From Atrichornis clamosus (Eukaryota > Chordata > Aves > Passeriformes > Menuridae), in NCBI GenBank assembly GCA_013400975.1, contig WBMZ01011709.1:1-64000 (forward strand): 64,000 nt of DNA, read 5' to 3'. The notes beneath the pieces were generated by a model. That model saw nothing but the letters and a program-made list of their open reading frames with translations. It had not been told where the DNA came from and made no database searches. How positions within the stretch are numbered: position 1 is the stretch's first letter; every line of letters starts with the position of its first letter. Both the position numbers and the translations under genes were made by a program. This document shows, in pieces, positions 13,070-57,961 of this stretch.

Positions 13070-14150
13070 CATATTAGGTTTGAAAGGCCTGGTTTTTAGT
13101 AGTGGGGGGGGATACAAAAGTGGTTTCTGTGAGCTGCTGCTAGAAGCTTCCACCATGTCCAGAAGAGCGAATCCCTGGCTGGCTGCAAAAATGGACGTGC
13201 TGCTGGCCAAGGCTGGGCCAATTAGAAGTAGTGCTATAGCCTCTATGATAACAGAGAAGAAGAAATCAAAACAATACTGGTGGCACTGTTTTAGTTCCAG
13301 CCAGGGCAGAGGGGGAGAGCGAGAAGATGTGAGAGAAACAACTATGGAAACACCAAGGTCAGTGAAGAAGGAGGGACAGAAGGTGCTCCAGGTGCCAGAG
13401 CTGAGATTCCTCTGTGGCCCATGGTGAAGGCCATGGTGAAGCAGCTGTGCCCCTGCAGCCCATGGCGGCACACGGGGGTGCAGAGATCCACCTGCAGCCC
13501 GTGGAGGAGCCCACACTGGAGCAGGTGGATACCTAGGAGGAGGCTGTGATCCTGTGGGAGACCTATGGAGAGAGGGGCCCTGCTCCCAGGCTGGAGCAGC
13601 CTGTCCTTGGAGGACTGCACCCTGTGGAGGAGTGATCCATGCCACAGCAGTTGGAGGGGTGCTGTTGCCCGTGGGATGGACTCACGTTGCAGCAGTTCAC
13701 GGGGAGCTGTTGGTCGTGAATTGGACTCAGGTTGGAGAAATTCATGGAGAACTGTCTCCCATGGGAGGGACCCCATGGTGCAGGAGGGGAAATGACTCTT
13801 CTCCCTGAGCAGATGATGGACTGACCAAAACCGCCATTCCGTGTCTCCCTGCGCCATTGGGGTAGGAGGTAGAGCTGGGAGGAGGGAGTGGGTGGGGGGA
13901 AGGTGTTTCTGAGGGCTTATTTTACTTCTCATTATCCTGCTCTGATTCTATTAGTGTAATAAATTCACTTTCATATCTTGAAGTTTGAGTCTGTTTTGCC
14001 TATGATGGTATTTGGTGAGTGAACTCTCCTGGTCCTTATCTCAACTCATGAACCCTTTGTTAAATTTTCTCCCCTCTGTCCAGTTGCAGGGGGAGTGAGC
14101 GAGCAGCTTTCGTTGGGTGCCTAGCATCTGGCCAGGGTCAGCCAATGACA
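13070..14150 (+). mobile_element. Long ERVL-type solo LTR with 5-bp target duplication
   Basis: About 1081 bp flanked by ACCAT at 13065-13069 and 14151-14155. It is the same family as the minus-strand element at 39054-40122. Shared landmarks are the gcctggtttttagtagtgggggg start, gtttctgtgagctgctgctagaagc, atggacgtgctgctggccaagg, and the gagtgagcgagcagcttt end. The middle (about 13430-13790) is a run of degenerate short repeats built on gtgga/ggagcag words. AATAAA at about 13959 sets the plus orientation. Long open frames here on both strands come from the internal repeats. Confidence 0.8.
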
Positions 14151-14531
14151 ACCATATAATTTTTTTTTTGTGTTTGTAGTCAAAGACTAGCAGAATGATG
14201 AACAGAGACAGGTTATTTACCTGGAGCATTTCTTTAAAACGTCTTACCTGTCTGTACCATTACACTGAGATTATCTGCATGTATGCAGGTAAATTTTACC
14301 GTATCAGTTTCCGCAGTATTGTACTTCAAGCCTCCTGCAACTGCAGCAACAGTAAAGGCAGAAAAGCATCCATCTCTCCTTCTCAAGCATCCTCCTCACC
14401 GAAGAGCCAGAAGATCTGGACTTTTTGAGAGGTTGTGAGTATACCGTACATACTGACAACACAGCCTGAAGAGGTTAAAAAGGAAATGTTGTAATATGTT
14501 CTTATTTGCAGTATTCTCTTCTTCCTCAAGC
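14151..14531. other. Non-coding spacer
   Basis: Sequence between an LTR and a CR1 fragment, with no recognised feature. Confidence 0.35.
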
Positions 14532-14676
14532 TCACAGAATCACAATTGTAAAGGTTAGAAGGGACCTTTGGAGATCATCTAGTCCCACTCCCCTTCTAAA
14601 GCAGGGTCAGCTAGAGTGGGTGTCACAGGAATGCGTCCAGATGGGATTTGAATGTCTCCAGAGAAGAGAAGTTCAA
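14532..14676 (-). mobile_element. CR1 LINE 3'-end fragment
   Basis: Short CR1 end in minus orientation. Read on the plus strand it shows the familiar reverse complement: cacagaatcac, gttagaagggacctttggag, atcatctagtcccactcc, aagcagggtcagctagag and ggatttgaatgtctccagag. Only the last 150 bp or so of the element remain. Confidence 0.88.
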
Positions 14677-15540
14677 TACTATTCCGACTGTTTTAAGAAA
14701 GGGGCATGCTTACTTGCTGTGCCAGCTATGATATGAGGCTTAGGAGGCTACATGCATGCAATCACATGAGCCTCAACAGGAAGACCCTTTGTCAGAAATG
14801 GAAATTAGCAGTTTGACAATATTATTATGGACCTTTCAGACATGGATAGATGGGAATGAGGATCTCTGTAACGGCTCATATCTCTCAATACAGAAATTTA
14901 AAGCCTTCTAACATCTAGCATGAAAAACAGTTATCTTTGCAAAAAAAAGCATAGGCAAAGCAGTTCCTGAAAAAAGGTAAGAAAAAGGGAGGTTGCTTTC
15001 ATGGAATTGTCCAGAGAGGTTAAGGAACTGAATCTCACTGACCCTTCTGGGAACAGCAACAAAAGACTGTCTTCATGGAAGGAGATGTAGGTCAGAGAGT
15101 CCATGCCACAGGAGAGCAATAATGAAACAAAAGTACAGTCTGATTACATTCTTTGGGAACATGTAAGAATTAGACAGCAACTGTGGTATCACAGAATTCT
15201 TGCCATTCTTTACCACATTCCTGTACTAATTAAGAATTTGACCAGTGGGACTACACACATGTATTTCCCAGGCCCACAGCATAGAAGGGAATGGGAAAAT
15301 TCCATGAAGGCAAATTTGCACCTGGGGTTGTCCAGAGCAATAGATAAGCTATAAAAACTCTAGAGTCAACTTGGAATCTATTACCAACTCTCTTTTTACA
15401 GCATCTTTTCTTAAGATTACTGCCTCCACTTTTTAAATTTTTAGATATTTAATTTAATACCACAATAAAGTAGATATTTTCTAGTACTGGGGGGGTAGAT
15501 GATCAATGACAAGAATCAAAACAGTGACATCCAGTTCTGG
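14677..15540. other. Non-coding spacer
   Basis: No recognised gene or repeat between the CR1 fragment and the coding-like block. Confidence 0.35.
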
Positions 15541-16412
15541 ATGTACATCCAGATGTACAAGCTTCTATTGTCCAAGCTGTAAGAGCTAGGCAAGTAAACT
15601 CAGGAACTGCACTGGGCCACAGATCTTCAAGGAAAACAAGTAACTGTATGTTCACACTAGAAGGTAACACAGAGCCATCAGAACAAGAGGATAGATCAGA
15701 AGAGCCAATACTAAGGACCCTACACTTCATTATGTTAGGATTTGACTTCAGATCATACCTGGACCTTCGAACTGAAGAGCCCCTATAAACATGTGGTTTG
15801 AAGCCATTCAAAGGAATATTAAAGCACAGACTTGATTTCTGAAACTGCAGCCCCTTAGTGAGCAATTAGGGCCACATCATCCTTCCTCCTGTCCCACAAG
15901 GCTTCCCATATGCACCCATTTCCTGATTAAGGAGTTTCTTTGGCATGTAAGCTTTGTTAGTGTTAATGCTTGTTATAGGTGACGCCTGCCAACCCCAAGC
16001 AAGGTCACCAGCCAGTAAAGAACATGGGGAACATGAGAAGATAATACGTTCAATACTTGCAGCAAGCAGCCCAGGAGAACAGCACCTATGAACTAACCCT
16101 GGCCTTTCTACATGCTCTTTTGGCTGAGAAAGAAGACAAGCCACTAGACATTCTAGGTTTCACAACAGAGAGTGCTTTGCCCTCCTTCTATCACAAACTC
16201 TCAGTATACCAGATGAGCTCAGACCAGGGGCAACACACTGATCTCTGACGTGGGGTAACTGGCAACAGTCCCAAAAATTTTCAGATGCGGACAAGCACCA
16301 AGTCCTCTGCTATGTCTTCACCAGGTTCTTCAAGGAGACTGAGAGCCTCTACCCCCACCAGGAAGTGGCCAAACAATTTTTGGTGGACAATAGAGCTTGA
16401 CACTTCTCTGTC
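15540..16412 (+). pseudogene. Unidentified coding-like remnant, broken
   Basis: Three plus-strand open stretches have protein-like composition, but not one shared frame: roughly 15540-15787 (ends in the acidic EEPILRTLHFIMLGFDF region and TEEPL stop), 16045-16248 (LAFLHALLAEKEDKPLDILG) and about 16240-16412 (HQVLCYVFTRFFKETESLYP, ending VDNRA stop). Frame changes and stops separate them and no intron signals are evident, as in a decayed retrocopy. I do not recognise the protein. Chance open frames remain possible, hence the low confidence. Confidence 0.22.
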
Positions 16413-18803
16413 TGTCCCTGATGCTTCTTGGAATATCCTAAATAAACCGCAGTGCTCCAGTCACTGGCAGTATGGACATGCAGACACACATGAGCTATGG
16501 TCCCACTCCAGCTGCTAACACTTGGGTCTGCTCACTCTGGTCTTTCCCATTGCTTCACCACAGACTCACAGTACCTTCCCCATGTGGTCTGGCTCCAGCT
16601 GCTGTACTCAAACATCCCTGCATCCCCAAAACTGAGTCTCTAAGGCAGGAAAAGTTATAGAAAGAGATTTAAAAATAAAGTAAGATGCTGTACTGGGCAC
16701 AGACAGACTGGCACACTGACTCACCAACTATTTGTATATGACCCACTCTTTCAATCTCCTTATTCCTCTATTTTCGCATGCTCACTCCTCTCCAGATCAC
16801 CTAAACCGCTCCCTTTCCCTGTCCTTTTTTCCTTCACTACATATCCCATAAGTCCTGCATCCTGCTTGGATTTAAAGACATATTTCTAATCCCTCTTCAC
16901 CTCATTTAAAAAACCTACATAAATATATTTAATGTTATATAAAATTGAGTACCATGTACCCATGTATCTTCAACAGCTTCACAGTCTTTCTGCTACTGGC
17001 AGGTGGGAGACCTCTTCTCAGTTTCCTAATTGAGCTAATTAAAAACACAAGGATTTTGCCTCTTCATCTCAAGTGAGAGCTCTTGTAATACCAATAAACA
17101 TTGCAATCTTGCATTAGAACATATCAGCACACTTGCTCTGGCTTTTCTTTTTTTTTTTCCTCCTCAAAAGAGCAGTAATGATTTCAGGTACCGTCTCAGA
17201 GACTGGGGATTTAAATCTTATTTTCGTAAGACGCTCAGGAAGACTTAAGGATGTGTTTCTTGAGCACTATTGGATTTTATTTGCAGTCAAGTTAAAAAAG
17301 GAAATGCTGTGCCTACATTTCCTTTTTCCAGTCTGGAAGACTTGGGAACAACTCCAGCCCCTCCAAGACAGAATTATGAGACTCAAAACTGCAGCAGCCC
17401 ATCATGTTGGTAAGTGGGTTTGCAGTGTGAGATTCTAGTAACTCTTCATTAGCAAAACAATGAACTCTGTTACTTCCAGTTGAAACGTAATAGCTTGGCT
17501 GGATAAAGAAAGCTAGTAAGAGCACTGAGTGAGAAATTTGAAATTCCTAATTTCCTATTTAAAAGATATCTATTTTCTACCAGGACCACCCTTACATTAT
17601 ACTAGGTACATTACTGTACATCAGTTACCAATGACACGAAAATTAGTAAAAGGAAATTTACTCAGTACTGCATACTGGGGTTTGTTTACATACTCTTTAG
17701 CTATGCTGCACCTACAGGAAATATTCATTGCTTGACTTCAGAGGATATTAAAAAGAACCACTTTCAACAGCCCCACCATTTAAAAATTAAAAAAAAATTC
17801 TATTGGGCAAAACAGCCAGCTGAAAGTCTGCCACTCTTTATGCTGACTTGCAATCCAAACCAGCATGTAGACCTCCTAAATTCAGTGTCTCTGATCTTAA
17901 AACATCCTACATTTAAGTTACTTGTGGTAATTGTTTGCTGTTCATGGATTTTCAGTTGTTAGGCTCAGGCCCTCAAAGCACAAGACACAGAATAAAAAGC
18001 ATAAAACACTTAATAAAAACTAAGTTTGGTAGACAGCAACATTGCTATGTTATTTCCAGGCCACACATTTCCTCTGCTAATAAATGTAGCAGAGGGATTC
18101 AGGATTTTACAAAGTTTACTGTTACTGCATTTACCTCTGCAATGGAAGAAGAGGCCTTCCATTAGCCACTCATGGGGGAGGATGTGTTCTCAGCCAAATA
18201 ATCATAGCTCCTGTAAAAGCATTTGAAAGGAATGCAGTGTTTTGACATAGCTATTTGCTTTCTCTGGACACCTTATAGCTTCCCACATTGGAGAAAGTTA
18301 GCTGGAAGAAGTACTTTTTGGTAATTCTGTCTGGTTATTTCTAAGCAAAAATTAAAAGGATGCACATCCAGTTATGGGAGAGCAAGGTGTCCTACTTTTG
18401 TTGTGTCTAATTTTCTTCAGAAAAAGAGTTAGTCTAAAACTGAGCTTTGCACAGAAAATCCACTCCAACACAAGCTGATTTTACTTGCTGTTCTGGGATG
18501 AACTGAGGTGCTGAGTTGTTTAAGTAGACGAAAATCCTCAGCTGCTCTGTTATTTCTAAGCAAATATAAATGTAGAGAGGGAACCATTTGTCATTACTTA
18601 TTTTATCCAGGAGATGAGAGACACTAGCAAGGTTCTTATTCCAACATTACTGTAGAAGGCAAGGAAGAGCAGGCACTTTATCATTATCTGCATAGCACAG
18701 ATGACATGGATTGCCTCAGCAGTAGCAAATCTTCTTATTTTTGTACTAGCAGGAATTGTCTGAGGAAAGGAATTCACAGTAAAGTCCCATTTTACCACGT
18801 AAG
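16413..18803. other. Non-coding downstream flank of TGFBR1
   Basis: AT-rich sequence with a T-tract near 17148. No splice-linked exon or repeat family recognised. Confidence 0.35.
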
Positions 18804-18878
18804 AACACCACACACAAACCCACATCTACCTGCAACTTCTTGCTCTGAAAGACAACTCATGCATTTTGAAAAAAGTTA

Positions 18879-18884
18879 TTTATT
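18879..18884 (-). terminator. Probable distal poly(A) signal of TGFBR1
   Basis: AATAAA on the minus strand, followed 55-75 nt later by a GT-rich stretch at 18804-18823 (gtgggtttgtgtgtggtgtt). That is the usual arrangement of hexamer, cleavage site and downstream element. It is the last hexamer of this quality before the repeat-rich flank. Confidence 0.6.
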
Positions 18885-21800
18885 TTCACTGCTTTAATCT
18901 TTCTATTATAGTGTTAGCACTTAACATAAGCATCCACTCTTCTACTGTTCTATTTACAATTCATTGAAATGTATACTCTACAAATACAATACATATTTTC
19001 AGAAACGTAGGAGAAATGCACAATTTGGTAAGGTTTAAAAAAGTGCCACTCATCTGTACAGGATCCTCAAATCATCCAAAAAGTAAAATTTACAAGGCAG
19101 TATCAACACAGCTCTGTAAGGGCAGGTTCTACAGTGACAAAGCAGCCAACTTGCTAATACATTAAAATACAGAAAATGAAAGTGTTTTGGGGCACTAGAT
19201 AATACACTTAGTACCACTGAAGTTGTAAATTTAGTAATACCCATGATTCTAGAAACATGTAACTGCAAACCTGGAGAACATTCTGAAAAATATTAAACAT
19301 TATATACACATGAGGTAAATGTACCCTGGTCTTTTAAGAGGTAATTTGAGTTTAAAGCAACTGATATGGTGAAGGGTTTTGTTTTCCTGTTTTTTAAACA
19401 CAAAATGATTAACACCTTGCAATCATTTCAATGGCACAATATAAACAAGGAACTAAGTAAAAGGCGAGTTTCATGGCAATCACACTCAGAGCCATTACTG
19501 AAAACACAAAATAGCCTCTTACTTCATTTGACACCTTGATGTCTCCATACAGTCAATCCCAATGCCTTTACCTATATACAAAGTCTTTCTTAGGATTATG
19601 AGCAGAACCGTTGGAGGGTGACAGCGTGTCATACTTGGAAAGTACACTTGAGCAACATCCCAGAATTCCAGCTTTTAAGGTTGAAAGGTCCCTGAAGAAT
19701 TACAGCATGTCAAAAATGACATTTCAGGCTTTTCGGCATTAGACCATTTCCAATGCTCCTTGTTCTCCACGTTCATATCCACCTTGGCACAAGTCTGTAA
19801 ACCAAACTGAGGCTTAAATGCTACTAAAATGTAAAGTTGATTAAATCCACAAAACATAAGTGAATGTATAATGTATGTAATATTTACAATAAACATTTGC
19901 ATCAGTATTAATCAGAAACTGTTTTGGTATATACTTGAAAGGATACAAAATTAATATTTTGAATGCTAAAATATTTTGGTCCCCTCTGCCCCCAAGAGCA
20001 GATGTGGTGATATTACAATCTTAATTTAAAAAATACTTATATGTACCTGTGTCCATATATATAAGATATGATCTTACACAGGTAATATTTAAAGTTACAT
20101 AATATATACAGACACAGCCTTTGTAAAAGGTGTTCAGTTTATGTAATGCAAAAGAAGAACAAAGCTTGAAGTCGTGGTGTTGGAACTGAGGATACATATA
20201 GCTCTATTCAGAATTTTCCTATTCTGCAGCCCAGTATGAATAATACGGTTGTTCTAAAATACTGTTCCTAATGTCATACTCTGTATCAAGCATGCTTCTT
20301 TGTTTTTGCAAACTTCTACTACAAAGCTAAAATTAGAAAAAAGTAAGAATAGTTGCTAGCAATTCAGGAGAATGAAATTTTACAGGTGGTTGAGAATGTA
20401 ACAAACCACTGTACAGTTGACAGAGTAATCTGCTATGATGCTGTTCAGTTGCTGTATATCCTCTTCAAAATGCAAAACAACTATCCTTATATTTTAGGAA
20501 ATTAAATGTTATGCTGATAAGGTTTTGTGGGTGCTAAAAAAGCCGCTAAAAATTATTTGATGAATTATATTGGAAGTTCTCATGTTATTATCAAAATTAC
20601 TAGAGAGATCTGAGGCATGCCGGTAGCCTGATGTTTCTAAAGTATGAACTGTACCATTTGTATTTATGGTAAGGACCCAACCACACCTATGAAAACTTGA
20701 ACTGTAACAAAGTTATAAAATAAAAAAAAAGTTAACAAACTGCTAACTAGGAAGTCTTTGAAATTAGCATGGAGGTCCTGACCTATTTTCACGATGACCT
20801 GTTTTCTTTAAGTATCTGTCTAGATACATAGAACTTGTTAGAGAGGCCTGACAGGTAGATAGGGAGTTTTTATTCAAACTTTTTTTTTGAACAGTCATAA
20901 TTGGAAAACTGTGGTGCACAACTGTCCCTGTGCACAGAGGCATAGTTTATTTAAAATACTTACATGAAGTACTTTTTATTCCAGCTTTGATTGATGGAGG
21001 CCTGAAGCACTTAAGCCGGACTTGTCAGATAATGCCAAATGTAAGTGTGACAGCTGTATGTATGTTTAAGCCTAATTGTTTTCTAAGAATGTCTTTTATT
21101 TTTCCCTTTTCTCCTGGATGCTGTCTTCCAGTATGAGTAAACTCATCCATAAAGGTCCTTGAATAAAGCATTTTATTATTTGCAATTCAACCTCTGTGTG
21201 TCTGTAATTCTGACACCATTCAAACCTATCTCCAAGAAAGCAGTAGGAATACAGAAATAAAGGTTAAGTGTTAAGGCTTGGCTAAGGCTTATGTCACCTA
21301 TGTAGCCTCTTCTTCCCGGGCCTCTTTCCTTTTACTGCTTTAGCTACCGCACATCACAGACCACAGAACAGAACCTCCACTGTGCTGCTGTCAGCAACCA
21401 CCCTGCCTCTAGTTTGGTGACAAACTCTCAGTGGGCTCTATATTGAGGGATGAAAAGGAAGCAAAGTTAAGGATGCCATGTGTGGTGCATAACAGAATGG
21501 GTATTGATGTGTTCTGGAGAGTGGCAGGTTAGGTGGCATATTAATTACCAGGCATATTTACATACTCAAATACTACTGAGTGTTTTGGGCATTAATGAAA
21601 CCAGAAGTCAACCACACTCTTCCTAAAATTGCAATTAAAAAAAAATATCCCAGTAACAGCAGTTTTTTAAAGAGATTTTTCCATATTAATTCTTCCAGTC
21701 CCCTCCAGAAATTGTACATTTGGCCAGGAAGCAATTCAATTTCTAAACAAGTTTGTGAAAATCTTATGATACCTTTAAAATCTCAGGGAAATCTTGACTA

Positions 21801-23064
21801 AAGCTATGCATAATTCTGTGTTCTTATGACAACACAAGCCACATAAGCTTTGTTCTTCCAATTATGAAGAGGATTGCTGTAATCCTCTGGTATTTGTATC
21901 CAAAGACTTGCAGCTCACCACCTTCTCTAGTTCACCACTTTGTGTATGAGGCACACACAACATATACGCACATAAAATTTATAAGCAGCTTTGAGCTTTC
22001 TAGTACAAAAGCCCAAATAACTTTTTCTCTAATTACAGGTGCACTTAATCCTCATTTAATTGTGAATATTTTTCTTTGAGCCTTTAGACTCAGCAGAACT
22101 GCAGAGAAAATATGCTTTTCGTGTTTGATTTAATGAAGTAAAATCTCCCTTAAGAAGATTTTACTCTTCTTGCTACTTTTCTGAAGTAGATAGGTACTTC
22201 AAGCATTTTAGAAGTACCACTTGAAAAAAAAAAACCTTCTACATAATTGACTCATAACTTGACAATTACAAAATATGACAGTGAATTACTAGCTTACACT
22301 ATTTAAAACACCTACAGTGATTTCAAGAGTCAGATTTTGGTAAAATTAAATATATTCTATGAATTGTGTACTCACTCGTTGCAAAGAGTGAGAGTTAGAT
22401 CTTAGCTAGGCAAAGGAACAGTTGATTTTTAACTTGTGTTTTTGAAACCAAAAGTACAGTAGGCTTTGTACATCCCTACTGATTTGCATCAAAAGATTCA
22501 AAAGTGGCACTTACTGGTGTAATACAATCTATTTTGAAGGCAATGTAATGTTCGGAAAAAGTGGAAAAAAACCTAGTAATCATGTATTAAGTATAGTTGC
22601 ATAAGTTATGTTCCCACAACTGAATGAGGTCAATTTGTAAGTCAAGGTAAGAGTCCAAAAGTTACACTACTTTAACAGCTAGCAAAGTATACTCCAATAA
22701 TACATTCACAATCTGAATCAAGGAATCGAGACAGTGGTTCAGAATAGTCAATGTACCAGCCAGGAATAAAGCTGCTTTAAGAGCCATCAATGCACTCTAG
22801 AACAATCTAGTGAACCAGTTTCATTTAAGAAGTGACCTCCTATTTTTAGCACAGTTAACTAGCAAAGACCAACTACCAACTTTCCAAATAAACAAGTACA
22901 GATTAATGAAACTAGACTACATAATGTTTTTAAAGTAATCCAGGAAAGAGGTTCATAGTGCACAGAAAGTACCCAACATAACTGTTTAGCACATCCACAA
23001 AAATCCTAGTAAGTGACGTTCCTATGAAGTACTAAAAGGCAGCAATACCCTTCTGTTCCCCCAG

Positions 23065-23072
23065 TGAGGTAG
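23065..23072 (-). promoter_or_regulatory. let-7/miR-98 seed match in the TGFBR1 3' UTR
   Basis: CTACCTCA on the minus strand, a full 8-mer complement of the let-7 seed, starting 77 nt after the stop codon. TGFBR1 is a known let-7 family target in mammals. Its position close to the stop, where sites tend to work well, supports function. Whether it aligns with the mammalian site was not checked. Confidence 0.5.
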
Positions 23073-23148
23073 AACAATTAACCTTCTTAACACGCCACTC
23101 TGGTGCAGATAGGGATTTTTACAGTGTTCTTCGGTAGCAAATCCAGGA

Positions 23149-55249
<32,101 letters not shown>

Positions 55250-56100
55250 GTCCCAGCCGCAGCTCCCTGGAGCCAGGATCCGCCTCGCGACGCCCGCCCG
55301 CTACGCCCGCCTGAGAACCGGCGCGGCGCTCGCGCTGTGTACGCCTTCCCGGCCCGCTCCGGCCGTGAATGCCACCGACGCGGTGGCAGCAGCGCCGCCT
55401 GATTGGTCGCCGCTCCCTGGCCCCGCCCCCGGGGACCGCGAGGAGCCCCGACAACAACAGGCGGCGGGAGCGGGGTGCGATCCGCCCGGCCACGGAGTGG
55501 GGTGGTGGCGTCCCCTTCTGGAGGGTGTGGAGGCCGGGAGGGGCCGCGGGTGTTCCGCCGGGAGCGCAACCTCTCCATCCCCTCAGCGCGGCTCTCGGAT
55601 GCACTCGGGCGGCGGGCACGGAGCTTCCCTGCGCGTCCACGCGCTGCGAGAGCGCTCAGGCGAGCGGCTGAGGCGCTGCCAGCGGCAGGGAGGGACTCGC
55701 TGGCCGCACTCCGATGCGGAGCCGCGGGAGCACCGGCGCCGCTGGGGGGAGGTGCGGGAGCACGTGAGCAGGCCTCGGGTTGCCTCCAGAGCGGGGGGAA
55801 AAGCGCGGTAGCCGAGGAATTGCACCTCGTGGGAGACCCTGCAGGTGGGCAGCTGGGAGCGTCCGGAGCCCCGTGGCTGGTGCCTGCGCGGGCTGTGGCT
55901 GCAGCACACGGGCATCGGCTGCTCCCTCCCCGCGCCCGGCGCTCCCTCCTTCCCCGCGCACGTGCGAGCTCCAGATCGCGTGTGACATCCCGACGCTCCT
56001 GCTGCCAGTCCTGCAGCCGCTCCACCACCCGGGAGGGGAGAGTTTGCCCTCCCGCAGCACCGGGAGCCACAGGGCTGAGCCGCCAAGGTTTGTCACCGTG

Positions 56101-57961
56101 CGAGGGACAGCGACCTCCACACTCCCCAGGAACACATTCGCTGCCGTGTCACACTGATCTCCTGTCTCCTTTTTACTTGCAGTTGTTCAGCCAACACTGC
56201 TTTTATAAAAAGTCGTTTCTCCTACAGTACACTTCACCTGGATAAGAATCTTGATAATACAACAGTTCAAACTGATGTGTTTATTAATTCATTCTATTTC
56301 CCTCTCTCTTAACAGTGATCAGTGTCGTACATAAACAGACCCTAGTTATATTTTCTCTTGCAAAGTAAGATTTTAATAACATGCACTTCATGGCAGATGT
56401 TGGCCCAAAAGTCTGGATATGATATAGACTCATGCTGTAATGAACTACTGAAGCTGACAACACCAGGCAAACATGTTCTTAGTTATCTATACGTAGATAT
56501 ACTTAGATGGCTAATCCTCAAGTAAATATACTAGCATCAGAAAGAAATACTGTAGAACTGTTAAAATTCCTCAAATCCTGAGACACCTTTTAAATTAATA
56601 TAGAGCACTGAAATTATAAATTAAGAAAATTATATGCTCAGGGAAAAAAAATTCCCCCATTCATTTCCCCATCACAGGTCTTCTGGATTCAAGGATGGGT
56701 CACAGACTGTATCTCTGAAGGAAGGCAGGGAAAAGGAAGAGGGGCATGGTGAAAGATTTTTTTCATGGCTCCCAGTTCAGTTGTACGCGGACCATTTTGC
56801 ATTAACATCCTGAGTGACGTTTGGCTGACAGCCATAGAAAAAATAAAATGAATCAATAACTTGCAGGTAACAACTCACCAACTAAGATGGATTCAGGTCA
56901 CTTCCAAGTAATGTCACCACAAATGAAATCTTTTTTTGCTAGACCTCGCTCTTCTTTCATATCATGCATAAGGTAAAGACCACTGCCAAAGAAATACCTA
57001 AAATTACATTATCCCCTGTCCTGATCCCTGGGTAACTATCTGTAATCTTGTGTATATTAAATTTAAAAGCCAAAGTAAATGTGGGGAGAAGCAAAGCTAC
57101 CAAAATGTGTTTGCATGTCCCGAATCTCCCCTTTTCTTGCTGTGCTTCCATGTATCCAGATTCTTAGGACTACAGCTTCTGGTCTTGGTTAAGGTGGGGG
57201 TCTAAGAACTTCTGATTATGATATAGTCTCTCAATATCAAAAGGACTCTGGTAGACATTTGGGTCTTGTTCTTCTTGGCACCTTCCCCCATTTTCCCCCC
57301 TTATCAATGTATGATTCATCCTCGTGTTTTTCTATCATCTTTCTCCCACTGTTACTTCTGCTGTCAATTCCCCTTTTCCAAATTTAGGTCTTGCTGTTCC
57401 TTCATATGAGCTTCATAACTGCTTTTTGTGCAGCAGGGGGTTTACTCATCTGGGCAGTACCTGGCATCTTTAGGAGGGCAATATGAGAGGTACTTAGATT
57501 CACTTGTTGAGTTGCAAAGTAGTTCATGGCACATGTCCTGTTTAGTGATAATAAAATCTGCCTTTGTTTTTGCTATACAAAATGGAGCAGTTAAATAAAA
57601 ATTACAAAATAAAAATGATGGCCTGAGAATATTTAAATCATTGGTTTCTCCCTGTATCTGTAAACAAATTGAATGCTAATACAAAGAAAATTAGATCTTG
57701 ATGACTGCATCTAGTTATTTTCATCCTTAAACATGCTAGTTAGTCAAACAAGGCTAAGTCAGACAATGACACAATCAATAAAGCAGTTTCCAAGATATGC
57801 CTTTCTGTGAAGTGATATTTTGTTTAAGAAGAAAATAACTATTCTGTGATCACAGATTTTTCAAAGTTACAATAATTACTTGGCCTTTTTCTACCAAAAT
57901 AGCATGAAAAAACTATTTCATGGTACAAATTTGCCAAGTTCAATAGAAAGCAATGCATCAT
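56101..57961. other. Upstream flank of TGFBR1
   Basis: AT-rich sequence outside the CpG island. A possible decayed coding remnant on the minus strand at about 56.75-57.3 kb is treated as a finding. Nothing else recognised. Confidence 0.4.

Larger units (their letters stand above)
18860..23148 (-). other. TGFBR1: TGFBR1 3' untranslated region (inferred end)
   Basis: AT-rich non-coding sequence directly after the stop, with no acceptor-linked coding block below it. A distal AATAAA (plus-strand 18879-18884) and a GT-rich element beyond it make an end near 18,860 likely. That gives about 4.3 kb, close to the long mammalian 3' UTR. Other minus-strand AATAAA hexamers at 21172-21177, 20946-20951 and 20869-20874 could give shorter forms. 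The exact end is inferred and no transcript was seen. Confidence 0.6.

Noticed and set aside
13061..13932. Open frames of up to about 195 codons on both strands
   Set aside because: They lie within the long LTR and come from its internal G-rich short repeats.
1..18800. ALG2 or SEC61B, expected downstream from mammalian gene order
   Set aside because: No stretch resembled either protein; they may lie beyond the left edge.
19660..19715. Possible CR1 end (aaggttgaaaggtccct) in the 3' UTR
   Set aside because: Only one short word resembles CR1; the rest of the CR1 tail is missing.
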